A stretch of 64,000 nucleotides of DNA from Sthenelais limicola (taxonomy: Eukaryota > Annelida > Polychaeta > Phyllodocida > Sigalionidae). Numbering within the stretch: the stretch's first letter is position 1; every line of letters starts with the position of its first letter. The DNA is taken from NCBI GenBank assembly GCA_942159475.1, contig OW804094.1, positions 126,776,755 through 126,840,754 of the forward strand, read 5' to 3'. The position numbers and the translations under genes are program-made. Shown here in pieces: positions 45,701 through 56,670 of the stretch. The notes beneath the pieces were generated by a model. It was given only the letters and a program-made list of their open reading frames with translations, searched no databases and had not been told where the DNA came from.

Positions 45701-48130
45701 AGAGCCTATAAATGTAGCTATGTATTTCGAAGTGGTTGTACTGTTGAGAAAGCTTAGGTACTTTAAGGCATGGAGAAAAAAACTGGTTTCTACTCGGTCC
45801 AACCTCCTGATGCAAGCTGCAGTGAAGGCTTGAAGGGGGCAGAGAGGGGGTAAAAACTTGTATTGTCCACCCTGTCAACAAGGCTATTGACGCGTCAAAA
45901 TACTGTGGCTGCTTTTGGATTTAGTGTCAGTGTACATTGTCATCGGAGCTCGAGAGAGAGACTTGAATATTTCAATGTTGATGGATGAGAAAGGGCCCGG
46001 CAGACAGATACCGCGAGCTGGCCTAAATGATCCCATCCATGTTCAACACTGGCCCACACACAAAAACCTGGGACATGCCTTTAGAGCAGCTCACCACCGA
46101 TCCTGCCTCACATCACAGCAATACTGAGCCCCTCTGTCCAGCTCTCCTTCATGCCATCTGGGCTAGGGTGTCAGAACATGTACAATTTGCCTTGTTCACC
46201 AGTCAACTCAAATAACCCTAAAATCTAAAACCTAAAACAAAAATTAGGTTGAAAATACAGTTCATTATAAAAGAATTTTTAATGGATGGATTAACAAATA
46301 TTATACGCAAACGTACCTAGTATATTTATCCCTTTCAGTCTAATGACAGAGTTTTCTAATTCAAAATTGTTTTGGAGGTGAGAACATCGCTTTTGTATCA
46401 ACTGTCCTGGGTTGCTATGATTCTTATCTCATTGAAGACGAGGACTTGTTGGACTTTAGTGTTGGTTTATTTATGAGATCTTCTTGGCTTGTGTTTCGCG
46501 TCGTCAGGTTGATTAAAATTGAAACAATTAACCACTTTACATTCATTTTTATGTTTATAACATACATAACATGTTTATGTTCTTTATTGACAGCATTTTA
46601 TCACATGGACAATGTATCACAATAATTATACATGAATGATATTTATAGTTGAATGAATTTAAAGTTAATGTAGAGCAGCCAATTGTACAATTTTTTTTAA
46701 AAAGTTGTATTAGCACTTAGTGTCGATACATCAATAATCGCATGAGACACAATGGAAAGGGATATACTTAATACAAGCTTATTAAATTCGGTTATTTTCA
46801 TTACTAAACACATCATAATTTGTTTTGTATATCGTCTATTCAAATAACATATTTTTGTGTTTTTGCCACCTCGTACCCTATATATACAAATTACACATAT
46901 TTCACAAACAAAGTAGTCTCAGATGACATATCATAATTCTTTGCTTTTGGTTTTATTTCATATGATCAATATAGTTCAGATACTACCGCACTATAACATT
47001 TGGCCAGTTTTAATTAGAGTTCAGGTGTTTCTTAATTTTCTTCCATACAAGGTTTCGAACATAAGCTGGCAGATTATTCAACAAATTATTACCTACGTAC
47101 ACATGATATCAGGACCCAGACTTGCCTCCATTAAAAAAGCTGAAGTTATTCTGAGTTAATGGATGCATTCTGATTTGTTAAATGTAAAACAAAAAATATC
47201 GCAATGGCGTCACAGCTTGTATTTATGTTCATTCAGTTGCGTCATTGGCCGAGATTAAATATGCAACACAGGCTTTGGTTTCCAATGGTTTTTTGCGCCT
47301 CTATTTAATCTGCCGAACACGATTCAAAAATTGAATGAGGTTTTTAATCATGTTAGGCGGTGATTTATATTGATTTTGCATGCTTGATGGGGTATGGGAC
47401 ATGAAGCAAAATCGGAGCTTCAATAATCAATAATAGCAAACAACCCTAGGCCTTGATTTTCAATTTCAGTTTGATTATTCTGAGTCAACCTCGGGGCGGT
47501 TGTAATGAGTCGTGCTTGGATGGATACATAGTGTACCCTGCTTTTTAGCAGTGATCCATTTTTTCCCCATGAAGTTAATTACGTAATAACGAGTTGCGTG
47601 TTATGCGCTATCTTCACTTTCTAGTTCAGGCCTAGGATCAATTGCCCGCGGCCAAGTCTTAATTTATCAGTATTTTATGACATTATTCTAATAAAGTGCA
47701 TGAACACTACAACAGCGCTGAACCCATCTATGAAACTAATACCTACATGGATGCACCAGATCCTGTTTCTGATGAATGATAAGCGCTTGGAAGCCGCTTT
47801 AAAGCAATTACATTACATCCCAGGAAGATATCTACATTAAGAAGACTGTATAAATTTGCACAAATCTTCCCATGAATAAACCTCAGTACCATTAATAAAA
47901 GATTATATATGTGTATCTTTATCTTATTATTATGCTGAACCAGGCTTAAGAAACCTTACAGGTGACAGTCACGAATGTTCCAATTCTTCAATTAAGATAT
48001 TGAATGGATTCGGATCACGTTTAGTCCTATTGAAAGTGCATGCTTCAGCCATATATCTATACACAGACAAGGTCCGCTTAAAGGCTTATGTGGTATATAC
48101 ACGTTACTGGAGGCTTGCGATCGAGCGGCG
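42721..48130. other. Unique GC-balanced block, AT-rich block, then unique block
   Basis: 42.7-46.2 kb is unique, with many GCCATT, TTTATGG and TAAT words. 46.2-47.16 kb is AT-rich. 47.2-47.9 kb is again motif-rich and carries TTACGTAA. A start-like ATG with a good downstream donor at 43655-43676 is too short to support. Confidence 0.35.
47579..47586. promoter_or_regulatory. PAR-bZIP / NFIL3-type site TTACGTAA
   Basis: This perfect palindromic bZIP consensus sits within ATTACGTAAT (47578-47587), in unique sequence rich in TAAT words (47.2-47.7 kb). Confidence 0.25.
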
Positions 48131-48220
48131 GCAAAGTGAGACCTTAAGGTCACAGCAGCTGATTCCCACCAGGTGTGGGTGGCCCTAACCTTGTTGATGG
48201 TCTGGCCCTATATGTGAGGC

Positions 48221-48250
48221 CCTCCACCTCCTCCTCCTCCTGCTCCTCCT
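48221..48250 (+). repeat. (CCT)n tract
   Basis: A short imperfect CCT/CTC triplet tract in a GC-rich region. Confidence 0.8.
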
Positions 48251-49220
48251 ATCCTATAGCTCCTCCAGTACAGGTGATGGATAGCACTGGAGGTGTCAGC
48301 AAAGCTAACCACCTACACATGTTAGAAGGGATCAGTGTCAGTGCCCCCCACTACCCATTCTCACCCCCCATCCATCACATCCCCCCTAATAGCATATTGT
48401 TAGGGATTTAAGGGTAGACACCAGGGCCGGGCCCATTGTGGCAGGCCGGCTAGCGAGCAGGGGGGATTTAACTGCTGATGTAAGCCCATCATGTCATAGA
48501 TAGCAGGGTCTTGTTATCAGAGATTTCCCTTCAGAATATAAGCTCTTAAGGTTGGCACCGGCCCGGCATATCGTACGCTCCAACAGGCGACATATGCCTC
48601 TGTCATTCGCTAGCGGGATCGGGGTCTGAATGTTAAAGTGTATAACCATTTCTCATTCACGGTTATTTTGTCCGAGATGTATTGCCGCCATCCGAAGGTC
48701 TTAGCGTTGCCTGATTCAATTACAATTGCCATGTAAGTAAGTCCTGTTAACCACTTAAAAGCGCGGTTTAAAGGATGTCTGGGTGTATGGGATACATTAA
48801 CAGAGTCCCCATTTCAGTACGCTTTAGCCATTTTACTAGAAGGCTTAGAATACACTAGTTGATATAGTGCGTTGGGGGACCTTCCTGGCCTGTCCCTCTG
48901 GGATATTTACATTAGACCATATAGAGAACGGGTTCACGCCAGCCTCTGTGCCCCGTTTGCCAGTACTACTAGCATTTTGTCTAGTGGCAGGCGCCCTATG
49001 CCTGCCCCCTACAGGCCAATCGGCACGCCTGCCCCTTACTCCCTGGACACCCCCGGCGGGGATCAGGCTGTTAACGGCCAACAACATGCCACAGGTAGCT
49101 GACCAGTCGGACCGATGTACGGGGACAGGTGGACACCTTGTAGCAATTAGCTGCCGCCAGGGATAGGCCCTCAGGGAACTGCACTGGAAGCTTGCTAGGC
49201 AGAGTGAAAGAGGGGGGACT

Positions 49221-49283
49221 GAGTAGTATGGTAGTAGTGGTGGTAGTAGTATAGGAGATGGTGGGGGTGGTGGTATAGTGGTG
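49221..49283 (+). repeat. (GTA/GTG)n tract
   Basis: An imperfect triplet tract of GTA, GTG and GGT units. Confidence 0.75.
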
Positions 49284-49560
49284 CTGAGAGAGGAAGAACA
49301 GGCTGTGGACCTCTGTAGGTTTAGACTCCCATCTTACCTCTTAGCCATCGGTAGGGAGTGTATGTGGCAAAAAGGAAAGGTAAAAGTGCAGGGGGAAACA
49401 ATACTTCCTTATTAGCTCATACTGCATGCTTGCTTTGTTTATCAATTTGCACCAGGCGTGTAAGGGCCCCAGGCATCATAAGTAACAATGTATCGATTCC
49501 ATACTGCCTCCTGGACATTTGGGTATACATGATCGGACTATCATTATGATATCACACCTC

Positions 49561-50160
49561 TCCTCTATTCAGGTTCAGATGTATCTGACCCAAGTTATTA
49601 TTTATGGCACCGCCTTAGAGTAACAGGGGAAGTTTGTATATACATCTGTACTGAATAATAGAATTGATATCTATTTTTGGGCACGCTATTTTAGCCAAGG
49701 ACGTATAAGTCATAACTCTGTCTTTAATATGATATTCTATGTTAATATCTTTCAATTGGAAGTATGTACATTGTATGTCATGTTGTTACTAAAACAATTA
49801 ACATCGATAAATACTAACGATTAAAACCTATTCAGGTGATCCAGTTATATGTTTGAATGCAGAGAAATATTAGTTCTGTATCATTTGTAATCGATAGGTA
49901 AATATGTATATCTCTATAACGTTTTTTTATAGCTGAGAATATCATCTACTGGATGTAATGCTTGACTGACTAAACATAAACAAAAATCAAATCTTTAAAA
50001 ACTTTATTCGATATTGATAATAGATGAAATAAAAAACATAAAAGAGATTAGCGAGAACATGTACGTAGCAAAAGGAACACATAGGGTTCTACGTAAAAAG
50101 TTTGAAAAGAATGATATTAAGAAAACAAATTATAATCGCAGTTTAATGACTGGTCTTTAT
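49561..50160. other. AT-rich block, no gene seen
   Basis: Low-GC sequence without ORFs of note. Confidence 0.5.
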
Positions 50161-50422
50161 TAAACGGCTGCAACTACCATTCACCAAACCTGTCGGCACT
50201 TAGTGACAGGGAAGTTTCCTTAGCGCTCGTTCACGGCTCACCTAGGCATGTTTGTTGTGAGCAACTCACTGAGCAGAAGACGAGCGGTAGGTAGTGAAAC
50301 GGGCCGAGGATGGAAACATCCTGATCAATCTCAGGCTTGTTGTAGTGTGCCTGACCAGCCGCGGGAGGCGCTCCCTATGAACCGGTAGGTCGAGCTGCTC
50401 GAGCAGGTGATGGTTTAAGTGA

Positions 50423-50437
50423 CCACTTGGTGGTAAT
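50423..50437 (+). promoter_or_regulatory. Weak CTCF-like motif
   Basis: CCACTTGGTGGTAAT has the CCACTTGGTGG core, with T for A and T for C deviations. The core is also a quasi-palindrome, so other readings are possible. Confidence 0.2.
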
Positions 50438-50914
50438 TGTCAGGTGAGCGGTCAGGGGCCAGTCTATAATGGCGGCCCGGGACCAGGTACTAACGAGACC
50501 ACTGATTAGGATCATCCCCGCTCTCTCTCTACCAGCCACTTCTTCACACGGTCATAAGGACCACCGCCCCCACCCACTGAGCTGTTGCTTGGCCTGTCTA
50601 GTCTCATATCTCACACACATCCATGTTCCCCCTCTCACTGTTCTTACATACGTGGATATATATGTTGTCTTTATGTGTGCTAGACTAACCTGCCTGTGTT
50701 AGCAAGACCTGCATGCCCCTTTGAAGTTGTTAGTTGTATTCGGGCTGCTGCCTTGTAGTCATATTTGTGTGTTTTTGTTCTCGTGTTGGTTGTGTACTGT
50801 TCTTTCTCCTATTCTTAGACTTAATCTCCTTAGCTTTCTTTCCTGTTTCTGTCCCACTAGAGCTGGTCCCCTCTCTCCCTGTCTGTCTATCTCTATTCTT
50901 GTCTCCTTGTGTCT

Positions 50915-50985
50915 GTCTATCTATCTATCTATCTATCAGCCTCTCTTTGTCTATATCATGTTTCAGTGCCCCCCCCCCCCCCCCC
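50915..50985 (+). repeat. (CTAT)n microsatellite and C17 homopolymer
   Basis: About five CTAT units at 50915-50938 and a 17-base C run at 50969-50985, inside a pyrimidine-rich stretch from about 50500 to 51080. Confidence 0.9.
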
Positions 50986-53600
50986 AGTACTCTCACTCCT
51001 CTCCATTCATTCCGTCCCAGCCGGTATGAACTCTCTCCACTAATATACACTCTATTCCCTCTGCCTTCAGCACATACTTTGCCCGGCCCAATGGACCACG
51101 GTTTATGCTACTGTCAGTTTAGTTAAGCGTAGGGGTCGCTAGTTCGCCCGTGTACCGAAAACTGAGACGTTAGTTTGCTTCTTTATTCATGGAAAGGTTA
51201 TAGATGTGCAGAGGGTCCTTCCTCCGCGTGCAAAGCTGCTAACAGCATCAACTTATAATACCCTTCTTATCTGTCTAAACATTTCTAAGATTGAAGATCT
51301 CCCCGAATTGAATAGGTTTAATGGCTTTTGCATGGCATGCATCAATTACTTGATTAATTCTATCTATTATCTCGTGAGGCCTTGACATTATCCACCGCAT
51401 GAAATTGATTTAAATAAATCTTTTATCTTGTGTTTTTCAATCGGTTCCATTCGGTTGGTAAGAATTCGCTATTGAGACGTTGTTGTCATGACAGTTGAGA
51501 ACCTATTGCCGTGCCTCATCTGGAAGCATTCTTGTTATTATCTGATTGGCAGTTAAATACGTGTAGAGGCAGTCAGACTATCATTTGATGCATGGATATC
51601 TACATAGTAAAGGACCGGCCATTTAAGCGTATGAAAGCAGGAATGTTGAGCCCTCACTAGGTTGACACGATAGCCCGTGTGTTGATCTGTAATCATTTTT
51701 GCCATGCCATGTGGAATATTCCATATAGTGAGCCATCCATCAGATGAAAAGCTTACCCATCTCGCTGCCGTGTTCTCTGTGTATATACCCCCAAGGAGCC
51801 GATCCTGAGCAGAAGTGAGGGGAAAGGCTGGAGCAGCTGGGAGCAGTTGTGAAGCCGGCCATCAATCTTGTGCGACTGAGCTCATTGACAGGTTATAGAA
51901 TGACACCGGTGTCCAGACCTTAAACTGGCTGACATAGGCTGCAGCGGGGCTGTAATACGGGGCCATTGGAGATGTATAATCCTGTTTGAGGCGAGGGCTA
52001 ATCCCATGGCTAGCCGTGTTGACTCAGAATCGGATAGCGAGTCCCTTCTATGGGTGCAGGTGTAATCTTTACGACAAGTCTTGTGGGTCGAAGGAGACAC
52101 CTCGTCTGTTCAGTGGGATGCTGGGCCTCTATAGCTCAATCAACTACCTGTTGCATACCTTTTGCCCGCCGCCGAGCCCTGTGGGTTTTTCGCTAATCGC
52201 GTTAATCCTGGATGTAATCCTTGCTCTCTGTGGGTTGATGTCGACCACTGGAGACGTGGGGTCTGGGAGGAAGAGGCTGAGTTTAAGATGGTCAATACCC
52301 AGGCCTTGTAGAGGTCCCATATCCATCATCATACTCTGTCAGACAATCACCATGACAATGTGGCCCTTGTGAACCACGTGAGTGGCTTTGTAATCATGTG
52401 ATGGATGGTCACCTGTGTCCGAACAACTGACCAGATGACCCAAGCCCGGCTGCTGGGGAGGAGGGAGGGTTGGGAGAGGTCAATGACAAAGTGGTGACAT
52501 TGTCACAACTGGCTTCCACCCGCGGGTTCCTGATGGCCGGCCTCTCAACGTACACACTGTAATGATTGGTAGCAACACCTCCATCCGTCATCCCGCTGAC
52601 AAGTGTGACGCTACGAGCTACTCTCAGGCCAAAATCCTTGCCAATACATGCCTTTAAATTGTCAAACCTTTAGAGCTCCATACTAAATTGTCATGTCCTC
52701 ATACGTCCCATTGGGTCGGCCCCTTTTTCTTTCGCCGGCAGGTCCTGACCCGCAATCCATACACAAAAAGAAGCCACTTGTGATGCATGTAAAACGAATG
52801 GCCATTTAGTTCTTTTACCTCGCTGCCCCTTGCTTGCTTTTTGGACTTCTTACTGAAAGTTTCCCTACTACAGGCTTGATTAATGATACCTGCCAGTGGT
52901 TAGAATTATTGTGATTGTTTTTTCAAAGACAACTCGGTGGCTTCATTCCCCAGCCCCTTTGCTTTATGTGCAGATTAAAATGACAGCTGACAAATTTTGA
53001 CTAGTTCTTCTCTCTGAGTGGTAGCATTCATTAGCGAAGATAAATCACAGGTTCTGGAAGCGGCCTAGGGCCGGGGGTTGGTCTTCAGGAAAAAGAAAAG
53101 CATCAGCCCACACAATGGCTTCCCTACGCGCAGGCCAGCGGCCATGGACCAGACATCATTTATTGGCGAAATGTAAGCACCCGGGTAACTAAGTGGACGT
53201 GATCAAAGATTCTAGATGACCCTTTTCCCTTAGGCAGGCGCTGACACTAGTTTCTGCCATCAAAGATGGTCTCCGGGGACGGGCTTTGTTTGTACATGAT
53301 GACTCAGTTGGCAGGACGTAAGGTTAAACGGTACCTAACCTTTACAAGGACCGGGTCGGCTTCTGAGAGAAGACTGATGAAGGTATATGGTTGCTCCATA
53401 GGGGAGGTATGCTTCACAGGTATTTAGTTTAAACCCCATTGTTTATAGCCCGCCCGCGCGCCTCACCGAAAGACAACAGGCATTTATGCCTTCCTGCCAC
53501 ATTCTCCAACCATTACTTGCCATTACCTGCCCTCTTCTAAAATCCCTGTTGGTAGAATGATTTTACTATCGTCTTACACCTACCTGTTGGTGGGCCACTT

Positions 53601-54859
53601 TGTGAGCGGTCATACCAGCTTTTAATTTCAATGTAACATTAATTTTATTAGATTTTATGTTAAATTCGTGGATAGTTAAAGATAGATTTAAGATATTTAT
53701 CTTCAGAAAGAGCATTACATCATGTGAAGTTATTTTCAGCTGATCCTCATATTAGGATAATCTAATATAACATGTCTTTCTCATCGAGCTCTAGTTATGT
53801 AAATACATCAAGTTGATGGTATTATTCTATACATAAAAGGTTCTTTCAGTTCAGTAGAAGCATTAGTTCCTTTGTTTTGTTTTTATCTACTGATGGTAAA
53901 ACACATCACCATAATCTCACCAGAACATCGCAATTTACATGAGGTTCTATAATGAAGCCATATATATAAATGAACTGCTAAAAGATGCCACCGCTCATAA
54001 TGCCGAGTATAAAGATAACCCTCTTGGACACGATTTTCAGGCCTTTCATGGCTTCCCCACTGACCTTTGTCTGTACGGATAAGCAATGTTAAACCAGCCC
54101 TTATGTAGTGTAGTGGAGAGATCATCCTCCTATTGTGCTTCGCTACCTGACCGCTCGCTCCTCCAACCCCCAGCTGCCTGCCACATATACCTAAGGTCTA
54201 CTGGAGTGCCTGGGAAGGCAACATATATACCTTCTGAGAGAGATGGCATTCCTAGAAACTTCAGAGTGGATTAATCTTTCACTATGACATCGCTTTCCCC
54301 CACTCTATTGCGGGGCTTGAACTGTTTTCTTAATGGATGCTGAAATGGAACTGTCCATACCAGCTCCTGCCATCAAGGAAGGAAGTTCCCTGACCCTTAA
54401 GCGTTAGTAGTGATGCCGTTTCATTTGTTGAGTTATATTTTTCGAGGTAATGTACTATTTTCTGTTCTGGTGTATATTCATGTGGGAATACCAGCGGAAT
54501 ATCAAATAGTTGTCATTCGATATGCCAGATCTCTCGGAGAATGACTACCAGGCCTCTACTCATATGTCTCTTTCATGTCCTCCCTTTTGCTACTTGTACT
54601 TTATAAGGTGCACTTTTCGAGGCTTTTGAGTTGTAACCTTTTTTTCGTCTTCACCACCATGGACTTGTTATTTAACGAGTGGAATCAAACGACTCCACGT
54701 CGATATTCTATCAATAGATTCTCTGCCGCTTCTCCCAAAGGAAATCTCAAGGAAACTGTATTGGAAGCTTTACCTGTTTTCCTTGTATATACATGAGTGT
54801 ATGCTATGAAGTAAAGCGAAGTGAAGGTCACATTTTTGTCACCTGCTTTCATATTTCAG
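53601..54859. other. AT-rich block and the presumed 3' end of an intron
   Basis: Low GC to about 54.0 kb. A 45-codon ORF with a strong start context (ACCATGG, ATG at 54659) ends at 54796, only 64 nt before the candidate exon. If that exon is real, the 3' end of this block is intron with a pyrimidine tract. Confidence 0.3.
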
Positions 54860-54947
54860 GTGTTTCTACAAGGAGCCGTGGGCTACGTTCATTCTCTATC
54901 AGCCCCATGACAGCCCAGTCCCCAAGGACCTGAAGGCCATCGCTTAG
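54860..54947 (+). CDS. Candidate terminal coding exon, unknown protein (28 codons plus stop)
   Basis: A pyrimidine-rich stretch ending in CATATTTCAG forms a good 3' splice site at 54858-54859. If the exon starts at 54860, the first G completes a split codon. Then 28 codons run to a TAG at 54945-54947, starting CFYKEPWATF and ending PKDLKAIA. Third codon positions are G or C in 21 of 28 codons, unlike the local AT-rich background. The residue mix (Trp, Cys, Tyr, Pro, charged) is protein-like. An AATAAA at 55615-55620 could end the transcript. I do not recognise the protein family. No upstream exon ending two bases into a codon was convincingly found. It lies on the same strand as the CAAP1-like exon 4.3 kb downstream and is not obviously part of it. 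It could still be a chance ORF behind a decoy acceptor. Confidence 0.35.
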
Positions 54948-55614
54948 AAAGTCCACTAGGTTCGGGGGTGGTCAGCATTTATTTATATGGAGCCCAAGCA
55001 TTTTCCCCCATAGAAGTACATTTGATAGACTCGGTGCCTACTGAAATTTATGTCCTCGAACTAAGCTTAAAGCCATGTTCCAATGTAGTTCAATTTAGGA
55101 TGGCTTCCTGCATGGTCCTACCGCTTGTTTCACTCAATGATTCCACCGTGGAGGGTCAAGATTAACCTCCAAGGCATAAAGAATTGCCACTTATACTTTA
55201 AGCAATGGGGGAACGAGTCATAAGCCCTGGGCATGTACATACACATATTACTCCCGTTCCAGTATCCATTCCGCCAACACCCTGGAATATTATTTCTAAT
55301 CAATCCATTTATAAAGCGATGCGATTTTTGGAAAGAGTTTGGTTCTTGACAGAGAGATCAAAGGCAGCCAGTAATAGAACATTCAGGCTGTTTGGTCCGA
55401 AAGGCTTACTTCAGTGCACGAGTAGGGACGCATTGAGAAATGTGATCATGTCCAAAATGGCTTTGAATTGTGTGCGTTTGGCATTGAGCTGTGGGTAAAG
55501 TGAAGGTGAGGCTTCGAGGGCAGAGATCACAGACTGCTTTTACTTGTGCCACCGCTCCAAGCTCCAAAGTATTCACACACACGTCTGATTGGTAATGCAA
55601 CCTTCAACTTCGCC

Positions 55615-55620
55615 AATAAA
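55615..55620 (+). terminator. Possible polyadenylation signal
   Basis: This is a canonical AATAAA hexamer about 670 nt downstream of the candidate stop codon at 54947. The sequence after it is only weakly GT-rich. It matters only if the 54860 exon is real; AATAAA hexamers also occur by chance elsewhere in this AT-rich DNA. Confidence 0.2.
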
Positions 55621-56658
55621 GTGATGACTACCTATGTAAAATGACTACCTGGGGAGGCATGTCTCGCGCTCCATGGAACACTATTATGATGACATTTGGC
55701 ATTGAAGCATGCAGCCCTCATGCGTACCCAATACAACGCCAAGGTAGCCACTTTTCTTGAATCGATATATGGAGAAAATGCTAAAGGGAAAAGTGTTCTC
55801 TTAATCAATGATATACCCCAAACAAATTGCTCGTAGCTTTCGATTTACTTGCAGAATTTCTGACGACGATGCCCTTTGGATAAGGGGACTTTTTATGATA
55901 ATGGAGCGCATATAGGTTGCATGTACCGCCTTCGCAGAGAGATTTCTTTCTTCGCCCATAAAAAGGGAATCCTCTCAATCTTTTATTATCGTATGACTCC
56001 GGGATGGATTTTACAGCCAGTGTAGTGTTTGAATTATGGATTCTCTCCGGCTTTCTTTTAAGTGAAGCAGACAATGTGATGCGAATCATGCAAAACCTTC
56101 GCCGAATCACATTCCCTGGCACGGTCTGCAAGAGAAAACATCGCTTATTTCAAGCCAAACTTATGTGCCAGAAGCCAGAGGATATGGAGCCAAGCTACTG
56201 TATCAAAGTTCTCTACATGTCATGTTTTGTGAGAGAAATCTCATTGCCAGGAGATTTCATTTCGCGTCTCCTGTCTGAAAAAGAGCTTCACGGGAGCTTG
56301 AAATATGCATGTCAAGACAAAGATATTACCTTGTTTTGATAATGTGCGTGCTGGTACATATAGAATTTCTGGTAAAATAAGTGGAACGCGCATAGAGACA
56401 TTCCTTTGGAGGATGATCTGAAAAAATACCTTCCCTATGGTTTGAACATAAAAAAGCATCTTGAAGAAGGGGTGGCCTTTCACATCAGACAATTTCCAAT
56501 CGGTAAAATCCTTGGGTAGAATGGGGGGAAGACTCTGTTAAAGAAATGCGTTCACATGGTGCATTTTTTGAAGGCTAAAGAAATATATAATCCTCGATAG
56601 TGCATGCAGAAAGAAGGAGTAGCTATCGGGGGGTGGGGTGTCTGTATGTACTGAAAGT

Positions 56659-56670
56659 GGGGGGGGGGGG
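56659..56670 (+). repeat. G12 homopolymer
   Basis: Twelve consecutive G residues in otherwise ordinary sequence. Confidence 0.95.

Larger units (their letters stand above)
48131..49560. other. GC-richer segment with overlapping ORFs
   Basis: 48872-49094 (+) reads a proline-rich frame containing RRPMPAPYRPIGTPAPYSLD and ends near an ACAG|GTAGCT donor-like site. Two other frames are open across it, so coding status is undecided. Confidence 0.25.
50161..53600. other. GC-richer unique sequence, no gene assigned
   Basis: 50.16-50.46 kb has several short stems: CCTGTC/GACAGG at 50189-50210, AGGATG-GAAA-CATCCT at 50307-50322 (a GNRA-type loop) and the palindrome CTGCTCGAGCAG at 50395-50406. The 128-codon ORF at 51986-52372 has no known domain. 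Confidence 0.35.

Noticed and set aside
46214..46250. Telomere-like CCCTAAAATCTAAAACC words
   Set aside because: Only a few degenerate units in AT-rich sequence; not a telomeric array.
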